Assembly: GCF_014697625.1 (NCBI RefSeq) | Contig: NZ_JACJSG010000003.1 | Location: forward strand, 169,262-233,261 | DNA: 64,000 nucleotides | Source: Anabaena azotica FACHB-119 | GTDB lineage: Bacteria; Cyanobacteriota; Cyanobacteriia; Cyanobacteriales; Nostocaceae | Reading direction: 5' to 3' | Shown: piece after piece, positions 44,402 through 53,257 of the stretch | Numbering within the stretch: the stretch's first letter is position 1 | Layout: each line of letters starts with the position of its first letter | The notes under the pieces: generated by a model | The model's database searches: none | What the model was told of the DNA's origin: nothing | Seen by the model: the letters and a program-made list of their open reading frames with translations, nothing else | Program-made: the position numbers and the translations under genes

Positions 44402-45091
44402 ATGCCAACAACAGCCTTAATAGTAGGAGCAGGTACTGGGCTGAGTGCGTCGATAGCTCGCCTGTTTGCTCAAGAAGGATTTAAAGTAGCTTTAGCAGCT
44501 CGGCAAATAGATAAACTTGTGCAGTTAAGTAGTGAAATTGGAGCAGTGAGTTTTGCTGCTGATGCTACTAAAGCAGAGGAAGTCAAGCAGTTATTTATTG
44601 ATGTTGAGCATAAATTAGGTTCCCCCAACGTTGTTATATATAACCCTAGTTGGCGGGTGCGGGGGCCGTTGATTGAGCTAAATCCTGAAGATGTAGCGAA
44701 AACCTGGGAAGTTTCTGCTTTCGGCGGCTTTTTGGTAGCCCAAGAAGCTGCTAAAAGAATGTTGCCACAAGGTGGTGGTGCTATTTTCTTTACAGGAGCT
44801 TCCGCCAGCGTCAAAGGTTATCCTCAGTCAGCACCGTTTGCAATGGGTAAATTTGCCCTACGTGGTTTAGCTCAAAGTATTGCCAGAGAACTAGCACCTC
44901 AGAATATTCACGTAGCACACTTTGTTATAGATGGTGCGATTCGCTCCTTATCCCGCCTTGATCCAGCAGACAACCCTGATAGTACACTAGACCCGGATGC
45001 GATCGCTCAAACTTATCTCAACATCCTCCGCCAACCTCGTAGCGCTTGGACATGGGAAGTAGAACTGCGTCCTTGGGTGGAAAGATTTTAG
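44402..45091 (+). CDS. Short-chain dehydrogenase/reductase family protein, Tyr replaced
   Basis: From MPTTALIVGAGTGLS the protein is about 229 residues; an ATG at 44393 adds three. The Rossmann NAD(P) motif is GAGTGLSASIA, NVVIYNPS stands for the NNAG loop, and GAIFFTGASAS contains the active Ser. The YxxxK motif reads FAMGK, so the catalytic Tyr is Phe while Lys is kept. The F-x-x-x-K form is seen in a subgroup annotated only as SDR. Redox activity is therefore doubtful. Divergent gene partners give no pathway clue. Confidence 0.85.
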   Translation: MPTTALIVGAGTGLSASIARLFAQEGFKVALAARQIDKLVQLSSEIGAVSFAADATKAEEVKQLFIDVEHKLGSPNVVIYNPSWRVRGPLIELNPEDVAKTWEVSAFGGFLVAQEAAKRMLPQGGGAIFFTGASASVKGYPQSAPFAMGKFALRGLAQSIARELAPQNIHVAHFVIDGAIRSLSRLDPADNPDSTLDPDAIAQTYLNILRQPRSAWTWEVELRPWVERF

Positions 45092-45157
45092 GTCTATCAG
45101 TGAACAGTTATCAGTTATCAGTTATCAGTTATTTAGTTAACTGTTCACTGAAAATAC

Positions 45158-45538
45158 CTACTCCCCAACCCCACCAAATTGTTTCTGCAACGCCAACCAA
45201 TCCTCAGCCTGCATAATTAATTTGGAAACAGGTAGGCGTTTCCACTCGCCGTCTTGTTTTAGCAATATCTTTTTATGAGCTATTTTTACGTCTTCAGGTG
45301 AATTGTAACTGTAGATGCGTTGTGGCCATCCTAAAGGGGTGTGAATGATCAACTGGTTAGGTTGAATGGTGACATAAGGCTGATGCCAATATCCCCAGCC
45401 CAGCAAGATGATAATTGCTCCAATGATGATGCTAAAGGTGAAGTGACCTCTCAGCAGGAGAATGCTACCCAAAACTAGATTTAATAAGCCTAATGGCATG
45501 AACAAATAGCTCACAGTTTTGTTGTAATGCAGTCTCAT
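45158..45538 (-). CDS. Hypothetical membrane protein (126 aa)
   Basis: Two adjacent hydrophobic helices (YLFMPLGLLNLVLGSILLL and FSIIIGAIIILLGWGYW) precede a cytosolic region of about 75 residues. The latter looks like a small beta-rich, PH-like domain (YVTIQPNQLIIHTPLGWPQRIYSY). The function is unknown. The same layout occurs in many bacterial membrane proteins with a bPH-type domain, but this is a pattern guess. Confidence 0.6.
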   Translation of the reverse strand: MRLHYNKTVSYLFMPLGLLNLVLGSILLLRGHFTFSIIIGAIIILLGWGYWHQPYVTIQPNQLIIHTPLGWPQRIYSYNSPEDVKIAHKKILLKQDGEWKRLPVSKLIMQAEDWLALQKQFGGVGE

Positions 45539-45660
45539 TGTTGAGTTCTCATTTGCTCATAGATTTTTCTGATCAAAGATAACAGCCTGACAAAGCAATA
45601 GTCAGGCGTGGAACAGGGCAAAATTTCGGTGCAAAAACAAACATAATCGGAGAGATAACC

Positions 45661-46380
45661 ATGATTGACCTTTACTATTGGACTACGCCAAACGGTCACA
45701 AAATCACTATCTTTTTAGAAGAAGTCGGTTTACCTTACAAAATCATTCCGATCAATATCGGTGCTGGCGACCAATTCCAGCCAGAGTTTCTGAAAATTTC
45801 TCCCAATAATCGTATCCCGGCAATTGTTGACCATGAACCAGCAGATGGGGGTGAGGCAATTTCTGTGTTTGAGTCTGGTGCTATTTTGCTGTATTTGGCA
45901 GAAAAAACCGGGAAGTTGATTTCTCCAAATTTACGCGATGGGCTACGCCCCGCCATAGGCGATCGCACAGAGGTTTTGCAATGGCTATTCTGGCAAATGG
46001 CTGGACTAGGGCCAATGGCTGGACAAAATCACCACTTTAATAGATATGCGCCAGAAAAAATTGAGTACGCCATTAACCGCTACGTCAACGAAACAGCACG
46101 TTTATATGCAGTCCTCAATAAACGACTTGCAGACAGAGAATTTGTCGCTGGCGATTATTCCATTGCCGATATCGCCGCCTATCCTTGGATTGTGCCACAT
46201 GAAAGCCAAAGTCAAAACCTAGACGATTTCCCCAACCTCAAGCGCTGGTTTGAAGCCATCAAGACACGTCCGGCGGTAATTCGCGCCTACGAGAAGGCAG
46301 AAGCCTTTAAAAATCAAGCATTGGATCTCGAAAAATCCCGCAACCTGTTGTTTAACCAGTCAGCAAATACAGTTGTGTGA
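45661..46380 (+). CDS. Glutathione S-transferase, Nu-class-like, with 24-bp repeat insert
   Basis: This 239-residue protein has an N-terminal thioredoxin fold (LYYWTTPNGHKITIFLEEVGLPY, NRIPAIVD, FESGAILLYLAE) and a C-terminal helical domain (QWLFWQMAGLGPMAGQNHHF, SIADIAAYPW). The layout fits the YfcG/Ure2p-like group, which has disulfide-bond reductase activity with glutathione. The linker contains an eight-residue insert (GLRPAIGD) encoded by a 24-bp repeat at 45940-45963. Without it the reading frame and the HIP1 site are restored (LRDRTEVLQ). It falls at the domain boundary and is likely tolerated. Confidence 0.9.
   Translation: MIDLYYWTTPNGHKITIFLEEVGLPYKIIPINIGAGDQFQPEFLKISPNNRIPAIVDHEPADGGEAISVFESGAILLYLAEKTGKLISPNLRDGLRPAIGDRTEVLQWLFWQMAGLGPMAGQNHHFNRYAPEKIEYAINRYVNETARLYAVLNKRLADREFVAGDYSIADIAAYPWIVPHESQSQNLDDFPNLKRWFEAIKTRPAVIRAYEKAEAFKNQALDLEKSRNLLFNQSANTVV
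45940..45963. repeat. 24-bp small dispersed repeat splitting a HIP1 site (in GST)
   Basis: GCGAT is followed by GGGCTACGCCCCGCCATAGG and CGAT, then CGCACA. Deleting 24 bp leaves GCGATCGC. It shares size, position in HIP1 and the T-A-G-G-x-GAT tail with the higB insert. Confidence 0.85.
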
Positions 46381-46499
46381 GGGGCTGGGGACTGGGAGAG
46401 GCCAGGGAGCAGGGAGCAGGGAGCAAGGGAGAGGAATTTTCCCCCCTGCCCCCTGCACCCCGCCCCTCTGCTTATTTCTCTCCCCCCACCCCCCCCACT

Positions 46500-46640
46500 C
46501 TTTCAAGGGCAGGCTTTTTTTATTAGACAAATTTTTGGGCTTTTAAAACCAAAATTATTGTCTGAACAGTTAAAACTACGTTTCATAATTGAGAATATTC
46601 TCAACTATTTATCGAAGGTTTAAAAACCTGCCCTTGAAAG
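46500..46640. repeat. 141-bp MITE (CTTTCAAGGGCAGG ends), copy 2
   Basis: Base-by-base comparison with the reverse complement of 30933-31073 showed no difference. It sits between C-runs (CCCCCACT before, CCCCCCCAC after), the same kind of G/C-rich minisatellite as the first copy. Confidence 0.93.
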
Positions 46641-46764
46641 CCCCCCCCACTCCCCACTAACTCTTCTTTTCGATTAAGCTACTTATACCCTGGGTAGGGT
46701 TAAACACCTAATTCGTCTTTGTTACGGTTGCTAGTGACATTGATTAATAGCAACCGCAATCATT

Positions 46765-47256
46765 ATGACTTTTACACAAACAGGCGACCAAACTATTCGT
46801 GAACAAGTCCAAGCTTGGCAGAAGCTGGATACAGACGAACAGCTTGCTTTATTTTGGTTTGTCTACAAAGAAATGGGCAAATCTATTACACCAGCCGCCC
46901 CGGGTGCTAGCACTGTTTCTCCAGAAATTGCCGAAAGTTTATTCAATCAAGTCAAGGAATTAGACGAAGAAGCGCAATTACAATTACAACGCGACTTGAT
47001 TAACAATGTAGATACTCAACTAACCCGCGAATATGGCTCAGTTGGCGATACCACTAAGCTGCTATTCTGGTATCGTTTATCCCAAGGTATGGATGAAGGC
47101 ACTATCGTTTCTTTCCCTTCTGACTACAAACTTTCTTCACAATCCCAACAACTGTTAGAAAGAATTAAGGGATTAGAGTTCCAACAGCAGATTACTCTCT
47201 TCCGTGATTACGTTTCCCCAATGGGCGCGGAAGCAAAACCAGGTGCAGAAATTTAG
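46765..47256 (+). CDS. Helical carotenoid protein (OCP N-terminal domain homologue)
   Basis: This 163-residue all-helical protein matches the N-terminal carotenoid-binding domain of the orange carotenoid protein. Diagnostic stretches are LDTDEQLALFWFVYKEMGKSITPAAPGAS, LFNQVKELDEEAQLQLQRDLI, EYGSVGDTTKLLFWYRLSQGMDEGTIVSFPSDY and LEFQQQITLFRDYVSPMG. Stand-alone homologues (HCPs) in Nostocales bind canthaxanthin-like carotenoids and quench singlet oxygen or phycobilisome energy, depending on the clade. The C-terminal-domain partner is not adjacent. The clade cannot be fixed here. Confidence 0.93.
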   Translation: MTFTQTGDQTIREQVQAWQKLDTDEQLALFWFVYKEMGKSITPAAPGASTVSPEIAESLFNQVKELDEEAQLQLQRDLINNVDTQLTREYGSVGDTTKLLFWYRLSQGMDEGTIVSFPSDYKLSSQSQQLLERIKGLEFQQQITLFRDYVSPMGAEAKPGAEI

Positions 47257-47310
47257 GCTTACACTGAGTTTGTAGTAAGGACTTGAGTCCTTACTACAAA
47301 TATTTAATAG

Positions 47311-47646
47311 TTACGCAAACTGTTGATACTCTAGAAAAACAGAAATATTACCATCATATTTGTCTATAATTTTATCTGCAATTGCTTTTATCTCAGATAA
47401 ATTACTATTATAACAATCTATAAAAATTCCCCAATCATCGTCATGTAGGCTGAATAAACCCATTCCTGAAACAATTGACCTAATTTGTTGATGGCTCGTG
47501 ATTTCTTCAGTTTCAATTGTTTTATTACTAGTAAAATCAAGAATATTTATCGGTATATTTAATGTTATACTAGCAATTTCTAGTGGCTGGTCTTGTATGC
47601 TGAATTCACCAAATTGAAAAGTTGTCATTTTTCTATCACTACGCAT
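47311..47646 (-). CDS. Hypothetical protein (111 aa)
   Basis: The frame is up to 111 residues; MTTFQFGEFSI at 47628 is a likely alternative start. It is acidic and beta-rich (LEIASITLNIPINILDF, DDDWGIFIDCYN, NISVFLEYQQF). I recognise no family. It converges on the carotenoid protein gene. AT content is slightly above its neighbours. Confidence 0.45.
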   Translation of the reverse strand: MRSDRKMTTFQFGEFSIQDQPLEIASITLNIPINILDFTSNKTIETEEITSHQQIRSIVSGMGLFSLHDDDWGIFIDCYNSNLSEIKAIADKIIDKYDGNISVFLEYQQFA

Positions 47647-47904
47647 TAAATATAGTTACCTACTTGTATAAATTCATAATGAATTAAATCTAGCTTTGGG
47701 CAATGATGCCAAAGCTTAAGCAAAGACATTTAACTAAATTAATCTCTGGCAATGAGGAATCTTTTTACCCAGGGTTAATTTAGGTTTAATGAACATAATC
47801 ATAACTATAGATTAAGCCGTAGGGAACAATGTAAAAATTAACAAAATGCAAAAAGTGCCAGTTGTGCATCTGGCTACAGGACTCATATTTGATTTGTGAA
47901 ATAT

Positions 47905-47984
47905 AAGTAGGGCGTGTTAGTGTCAGCGTAATGCGCCTCGCCCAGAGCTTTTGGTGTGTTAGGCATAAGTCATAACGCACCCTA
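47905..47984. repeat. Diverged GTAGGGCGTGTTAG...TAACGCACCCTAC repeat
   Basis: TAGGGCGTGTTAG and GTCATAACGCACCCTA are inverted ends. It is related to the units at 14078 and 21993 and abuts the MITE array that follows. Confidence 0.7.
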
Positions 47985-48318
47985 CTGGACTGGCAAGGCT
48001 AAAATGTGGCAATAGGTTTGGATAAATTTGAACGCAGATGAACGCAGATGAACGCAGATGAACAAGATGATAGATTTTTCGCTAATGCACAAGTTTAGGC
48101 TTGCCACGCCACTACTGGCGTGGCAAGCTTAAAATGTTGCATTAATTAACCACAGAGACACAGAGGTTAGAGAGGAAACTTATTGCACTATTTTAGCCTT
48201 GCCACGCTACTACTGGACTGACACGACTAAAATGATGCAATAGATTTTTGAGGTATTGATAGAAACCAAGATTTTTGATGTTTTCTAATGCACTATTTTA
48301 GCTGTGTCAGTCCACTAC
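47984..48318. repeat. Array of three tandem MITEs
   Basis: Three units stand end to end: about 47984-48113, 48114-48211 and 48212-48318. Each opens with TACTGG(A/C)(C/G)TG-CA-G-CTAAAATG-TGCA-type sequence and closes with the inverted form (TTTAGGCTTGCCACGCCACTAC, TTTTAGCCTTGCCACGCTAC, TTTTAGCTGTGTCAGTCCAC). Sequences between ends differ: unit 1 has AACGCAGATG repeats and unit 2 has an ACAGAGACACAGAGG stretch. Related elements lie at 34221-34355 and 59430-59560. Confidence 0.83.
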
Positions 48319-48430
48319 ATAAGAAGGTTGACAGTTAACCGTTAACCGTCAACGATCAACAAACCTTTACAGAGGCTTCAATCTGGTGAAAACTAAACAT
48401 GATGAGCATAATAACCTGGAGCTATAAGCG

Positions 48431-49030
48431 GTGATTATAGTTATTGATAATTACGATAGCTTTACTTACAATTTGGTGCAGTATTTGGGGGAACTGGCAG
48501 CTGAGTTTCCCGTGGCATCAGATATACAAGTTTTTCGTAACGATAAAATAACCTTAGAGGAGATTCGGGGATTAAATCCTGATGCGATCGTCATTTCTCC
48601 TGGGCCTGGTCGTCCAGAAGATGCGGGTATATCTTTGCATCTCATTCAAGAACTCGGCTCTAACCTACCGATTTTAGGCGTATGTCTGGGACATCAAAGC
48701 ATTGGTCAGGTATTTGGTGGTAATATTGTCTCTGCTCCAGAGTTGATGCACGGCAAGACTTCTCAAGTAACTCATACTGGGGTCGGGGTTTTTCAAGGAT
48801 TGGAAAATCCAATGCTTGCTACCAGATATCACAGTCTGGTAATTGACCGCCAGACTTGCCCCGAAGTGTTAGAAATTACTGCTTGGGTGGATGATGGTAC
48901 GATTATGGGGGTGAGACATCGGAACTATCCGCACATTCAAGGAGTCCAATTTCACCCAGAGAGTGTTCTCACATCTTCAGGAAAGCAGTTACTGCGAAAT
49001 TTCCTCCAACAGTTACAGTTAAGAGATTAA
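48431..49030 (+). CDS. trpG: Anthranilate/aminodeoxychorismate synthase glutaminase subunit
   Basis: This 199-residue class I glutamine amidotransferase has a GTG start at 48431 (VIIVIDNYDSFTYNLVQYLGEL). The catalytic Cys is in ILGVCLGHQSIGQ, and the His-Glu pair is in GVQFHPESVLT. The family feeds ammonia to TrpE (here at 36064-37578) or PabB. In many bacteria one protein serves both. It is followed three bases later by an MBL-like gene, suggesting co-transcription. Confidence 0.93.
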   Translation: MIIVIDNYDSFTYNLVQYLGELAAEFPVASDIQVFRNDKITLEEIRGLNPDAIVISPGPGRPEDAGISLHLIQELGSNLPILGVCLGHQSIGQVFGGNIVSAPELMHGKTSQVTHTGVGVFQGLENPMLATRYHSLVIDRQTCPEVLEITAWVDDGTIMGVRHRNYPHIQGVQFHPESVLTSSGKQLLRNFLQQLQLRD

Positions 49031-49033
49031 TTA

Positions 49034-49801
49034 ATGAAAAGACGACAGTTGTTAGGCTATGCTGGGGCAGGATTAGCCACAGCTTTTGTCTCTACCCTGG
49101 GATCACATCTCCAAGCTGATGCCCAATCTAGCGGTTTAGGGGTGCAGTGGTTAGGTCACACAAGTTTTCTATTCACTGGCGGCGGGACGAGGATTCTAGT
49201 CAATCCCTTCCGCACAATTGGCTGTACAGCGCGTTATCGTCCACCAAAAGTTACAGCCGATTTAGTATTAATTAGTAGTCAATTGTTGGATGAAGGGGCA
49301 GTTGATGGATTACCAGGTAATCCTAAACTTGTATATGAACCCGGTGCTTACGAGTTTAAAGGTATAAAACTTCAAGGAATTTCCATAGCCCACGATCGCA
49401 AAGGTGGGAAACAGTTTGGCATGAATACGGCTTGGAAATGGACACAAGGCGGAGTTAATATTCTACATTTAGGTGGCGCGGCTGCACCCATTTCTATCGA
49501 ACAAAAAATCCTCATGGGGCGACCTGATGTCTTATTTATCCCTGTGGGTGGTAGCGCCAAAGCTTACAATGCTCAAGAGGCGAAGCAAGCAATTGAGGTA
49601 TTAAATCCCAGATTGATTATTCCTACCCATTACCGTACACAAGCTGCCGATCCTGCGGCTTGCGATATCGCCCCACTAGACGAATTTCTGTCCTTAATGC
49701 AGGGTGTACCTGTGCGTCGTAGTAATAATGACAGTATTAATATAACTTCCGGCAATTTGCCTGATAGTAGTACGATTCAGGTTGTGAGTTACAAGTTTTA
49801 G
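49034..49801 (+). CDS. MBL-fold-like Tat-exported protein lacking the zinc motif
   Basis: This 255-residue protein begins with a Tat-type signal (MKRRQLLGYAGAGLATAFVST, then ADAQ). The body has the outline of a UlaG/RomA-like metallo-beta-lactamase fold: VQWLGHTSFLFTGGGTRILVNPF, TADLVLIS, VNILHLGGAAAP, LIIPTHYRT. The expected HxHxDH at the end of the second strand is replaced by SQLLDEGAV, so at least three metal ligands are lost. It may bind rather than hydrolyse. It starts three bases after trpG, so is probably translated from the same mRNA. Confidence 0.8.
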   Translation: MKRRQLLGYAGAGLATAFVSTLGSHLQADAQSSGLGVQWLGHTSFLFTGGGTRILVNPFRTIGCTARYRPPKVTADLVLISSQLLDEGAVDGLPGNPKLVYEPGAYEFKGIKLQGISIAHDRKGGKQFGMNTAWKWTQGGVNILHLGGAAAPISIEQKILMGRPDVLFIPVGGSAKAYNAQEAKQAIEVLNPRLIIPTHYRTQAADPAACDIAPLDEFLSLMQGVPVRRSNNDSINITSGNLPDSSTIQVVSYKF

Positions 49802-49950
49802 TTGGGGACTGGGGAATGGGGGAAGGGGGAAAGGGGACTGGGGACTGGGGACTGGGAAGACAAGCTAAATAATTCTTCACCCACTCCCTCATCTCCCTCA
49901 TCTCCCCCATCTCCCCCCACTCCCTCATCTCCCTCATTCCCCATCCCTAC
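49802..49950. repeat. GGGGACTGG and CTCCCTCAT minisatellites
   Basis: G-rich units facing the C/T-rich units CTCATCTCCC can fold together. The block lies between convergent genes. Confidence 0.85.
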
Positions 49951-49960
49951 AAACTAATTT

Positions 49961-51181
49961 CTAGGCAGTATACCACTCTGAAGTTAGAGAATCAGCGATC
50001 GCAGATTCGCTGGCTCTAGTTCCATCCATAGTCCAGAGAGTGTCTGTACCATTTGTCTGATCGCGCCAGTAGATGTCAGTCTTACCATCGCCGTTGTAAT
50101 CGCCCAAGTATGGCTTAGAAGCGGCGTTATTGCTAGCGAGGAAGGCTTCACTGCTAACGTTTCCACCATCCATCAACCAAGCGGTATTTTCGCCTGTTGT
50201 ACCATTGTGCCAGAAGATATCGGTCTTACCATCACCGTTGAAATCGCCGATGCTGGCAGTCCAATCAGAACTGAGAGTATTTAATGTACTTTCAGTAACG
50301 AAGATACCATTCATTGTCCAAATCTTGTTCTCTCCGGTGCTAGAATTGCGCCAGAGGATATCTGTTGAGTAATCACCGTTGAAATCGCCAAGGGTGTAAT
50401 CCCAACCTGCGTCTTGTGATTGTAGATCGTACTTGCTGGCTTGTGCGCCATCCATGAACCATACGCTATTTTCGCCTGTGGATGTATTTCTCCAGAATAT
50501 ATCACTCTTACCGTTACCATCGAAATCAACAATAGTAGCAGTTAAGCCGGCATCTGTAGTATCTAAAACGTTGGCGCTGACAACGGTTGTACCATCCATT
50601 GTCCACATAGCATTTTCACCAGTGGTGTCATTATGCCAGAAAATATCAGTCTTGCTATCGCCATTAAAATCGCCAATACTAGCATTCCAACCTGCATCAA
50701 CCGTATCTAACTTGACAAAGCTAGAAACTCTGGTTCCATCCATTAAGGCAATGTCATTTTCCCCTGTGCTGTTATTCCGCAACAGGAAGTCTGTCTTGCC
50801 ATCATTGTTAAAGTCACCAATTTTATAAGACCAACTGTTGAGGTCATACTGTCCTAATGAAGCTTCTTCTATAGTGTTTGACCCATCCATTAACCTAATT
50901 TTAATTTCACCTGTTTCAGTATTTACCCAAACTTTATCGGCTTTACCATCGCCGTTAAAGTCAGGTGAAATTGCTGCGCTGGTTAAGTAAGGATTAGGAT
51001 TCGGATTTTGATTGCTTTGTGGATTTGTGAACAGTGAGTCAGAGGTTGTTGTTGCTGAACTACTGTTACTGCTATAACTGTCGATTGTTAGGTCATTTGA
51101 AAGCGATTTTACTAAGTTGTTTGATTTTTGCAAAGATAAACCAAATGCGTCTTCTCTGTTCGCGGTGTTTGTGTCTGGCAT
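49961..51181 (-). CDS. FG-GAP/VCBS repeat protein
   Basis: This 406-residue protein has a Ser/Asn-rich leader (1-85) and then seven repeats of about 46 residues, each centred on DFNGDGKTDIFW-type loops with the Asp/Asn/Asp pattern of a calcium site. Each repeat also carries TGENxxWxMDG. Such blades build a beta propeller. No Sec signal is visible and there is no hydrolase domain, so secretion by a type I route and an adhesive or structural role are only guesses. Repeats differ, so this is not recent duplication. About 530 bp of AT-rich spacer lies upstream. Confidence 0.9.
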   Translation of the reverse strand: MPDTNTANREDAFGLSLQKSNNLVKSLSNDLTIDSYSSNSSSATTTSDSLFTNPQSNQNPNPNPYLTSAAISPDFNGDGKADKVWVNTETGEIKIRLMDGSNTIEEASLGQYDLNSWSYKIGDFNNDGKTDFLLRNNSTGENDIALMDGTRVSSFVKLDTVDAGWNASIGDFNGDSKTDIFWHNDTTGENAMWTMDGTTVVSANVLDTTDAGLTATIVDFDGNGKSDIFWRNTSTGENSVWFMDGAQASKYDLQSQDAGWDYTLGDFNGDYSTDILWRNSSTGENKIWTMNGIFVTESTLNTLSSDWTASIGDFNGDGKTDIFWHNGTTGENTAWLMDGGNVSSEAFLASNNAASKPYLGDYNGDGKTDIYWRDQTNGTDTLWTMDGTRASESAIADSLTSEWYTA

Positions 51182-51184
51182 GAT

Positions 51185-51714
51185 AATTTTTTAAACTTCT
51201 TCTTTTCAAAGTTTTAACTGATATCAGTCTATTGTTTCTGTTATTAAATAACATTTTTTAATTTTAATTATTGCAGTTTCATCACTTTAATTTTCTGGAA
51301 TTATCAAGATTTCAATATATTAAAACTGCTTTTATTTTAAAGATTTTTTAGATATTTTCAATATGAAAATGAACAGTTATATAAAAATTAATTTATAAAA
51401 TATTATGTCAATATATGTAGACAATAAAAATGTATTTTTATCATAGTTTTTGATAAAAATGTTGTTTGAGAACAGACAAGGCTAAAATATAAATATTTAC
51501 CCATTTAAAAATAATTATTTTTATATTTGGGAAGTTGGTATCAAGATTTCCTAACTTATTTAGAGTTAATATGATACCTACGAAATTACGACTGGTAATT
51601 ATTCAATTTATCCTTGCTAAAATACTTAAATTAGCCACTACAGGAAGATGGTGAAATGACGATTTATTATTGTCAAAAAGTGTAAAATAAGACGATAAAA
51701 ATTAAAAGAACACT
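51185..51714. other. AT-rich divergent spacer
   Basis: About 530 bp between the divergent FG-GAP and pepP genes. It is very AT-rich with no frame or repeat of note. Promoters for both genes must lie here, but I cannot assign them. Confidence 0.6.
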
Positions 51715-51715
51715 T

Positions 51716-53026
51716 ATGCAGGCAGAATATCAGCAGCGTCGTGAGCAATTAATGGCAAAAATCGGAAATGGGACAGCCATTTTTCGTAGTGCGCCAATGG
51801 CAGTAATGCACAATGATGTAGAATATACTTATCGTCAAGACAGCGATTTTTTCTATTTGACAGGGTTTAACGAACCGCAAGCTGTGGCTGTGTTAGCGCC
51901 ACATCATCAAGAGCATCGGTTTGTGTTGTTTGTCCAACCCAAGGATAGAGAAAAAGAGGTTTGGACTGGTTATGTGTGTGGGGTAGATGCAGCTAAAGAG
52001 ATTTACGGTGCGGATGAAGCTTACCCAATATCGGAATTAGATGAAAAATTACCCCAGTATTTAGAAAAAGCCGATCGCATATACTATCACTTGGGACGCG
52101 ATCGCAATTTTAATGACCAAATCATCAGCCATTATCAAAAACTGCTGCGGACTTACCCCAAGCGGGGAACAGGGCCAACAGCGATAGAGGATACAAGCAC
52201 AATTCTGCACAGTATGAGGCTGATTAAAAGTAAATCAGAGTTGGTGCAGATGCGTCAAGCGGCAGCGATCGCCACTGAAGCCCACAACCGGGCGATGCAG
52301 TTCACTGAACCGGGACGTTTTGAGTACGAAGTCCAAGCGGAAATTGAACATATATTTCGCCTGCGCGGTGCAATGGGGCCTGCTTACCCGTCAATTGTGG
52401 CTTCCGGTGTGAATGCTTGCGTTCTCCACTACATCGAAAACACCCGTCAGATGCAGGATGGAGAATTACTATTAATTGATGCTGGTTGTGCATACGGTTA
52501 TTACAACTCAGATATTACCCGCACCTTCCCAGTCAGTGGTAAGTTTACGCCAGAACAGAAGATATTATACGAAATTGTACTAGAAGCGCAAAAGCAAGCG
52601 ATCGCTCAAGTACAACCGGGAAACACCTTTAAATCTGTGCATGATACCGCCGTCCGCGTTCTCACGGAAGGTTTGGTAGAACTCGGTATTCTCCAGGGTG
52701 AAGTGGATAAGATAATTGAGGAAGAAAAATATAAACCTTATTATATGCACCGCACCAGCCACTGGTTAGGGTTGGATGTCCATGATGTGGGGGTTTACCA
52801 ACACGGTGAGGATAAACCACAGATTTTACAACCAGGTCAAGTGCTAACAGTGGAACCGGGATTATATATTGTACCAGAGACAAAATTAGCAGAAGACCAA
52901 CCACCAACAGACCCGCGTTGGGTGGGAATTGGTATTCGCATTGAGGATGATGTTTTGGTGACACCTACAGGAGGTGAGGTATTAACGGCTGGAGTTCCCA
53001 AGGAAGTGGCTGAGTTGGAAGGTTAG
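51716..53026 (+). CDS. pepP: Xaa-Pro aminopeptidase (M24B)
   Basis: This 436-residue protein removes N-terminal residues next to Pro. Residues 1-140 form the aminopeptidase P N-domain (QRREQLMAKIGNGTAIFRSAPM, DFFYLTGFNEP). The C-terminal pita-bread fold contains the five metal ligands: two Asp in LLIDAGCAYGYYNSDITRTFP, His in HRTSHWLGLDVHDVG, and Glu in LTVEPGLY and GIRIEDDV. Length and motifs are complete. Start MQAEYQQRREQL is well placed although no strong Shine-Dalgarno sequence is seen. Confidence 0.94.
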   Translation: MQAEYQQRREQLMAKIGNGTAIFRSAPMAVMHNDVEYTYRQDSDFFYLTGFNEPQAVAVLAPHHQEHRFVLFVQPKDREKEVWTGYVCGVDAAKEIYGADEAYPISELDEKLPQYLEKADRIYYHLGRDRNFNDQIISHYQKLLRTYPKRGTGPTAIEDTSTILHSMRLIKSKSELVQMRQAAAIATEAHNRAMQFTEPGRFEYEVQAEIEHIFRLRGAMGPAYPSIVASGVNACVLHYIENTRQMQDGELLLIDAGCAYGYYNSDITRTFPVSGKFTPEQKILYEIVLEAQKQAIAQVQPGNTFKSVHDTAVRVLTEGLVELGILQGEVDKIIEEEKYKPYYMHRTSHWLGLDVHDVGVYQHGEDKPQILQPGQVLTVEPGLYIVPETKLAEDQPPTDPRWVGIGIRIEDDVLVTPTGGEVLTAGVPKEVAELEG

Positions 53027-53029
53027 GGG

Positions 53030-53225
53030 ATAGTTGACAGGGGACAGGGGACAGGGGACAGGTGACAGGTGACAAATGACAGTTGACAGTTGACAGTTGA
53101 CAGTTGACAGGTGACAAATGACAGTTGTTACTCTCCTCTGCTCCCCTGCTCCCCTGCTCCCCTGCTCCCCTGCTCCTCTGCTCCTCTCCCCCCACTCCCC
53201 CCACTCCCTCATCTCCCCCAAGTCC
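53030..53225. repeat. GACAGTT heptamers and CTCCCCTG minisatellite
   Basis: GACAGGG and GACAGTT units (53033-53125) are followed by CCCCTGCTCCCCTGCTC and CCCCCACTCCCTCAT units to 53222, immediately before the nuclease gene. Confidence 0.88.
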
Positions 53226-53257
53226 CCTGCTATAATTAAAAGCCGATAATAGATGAA

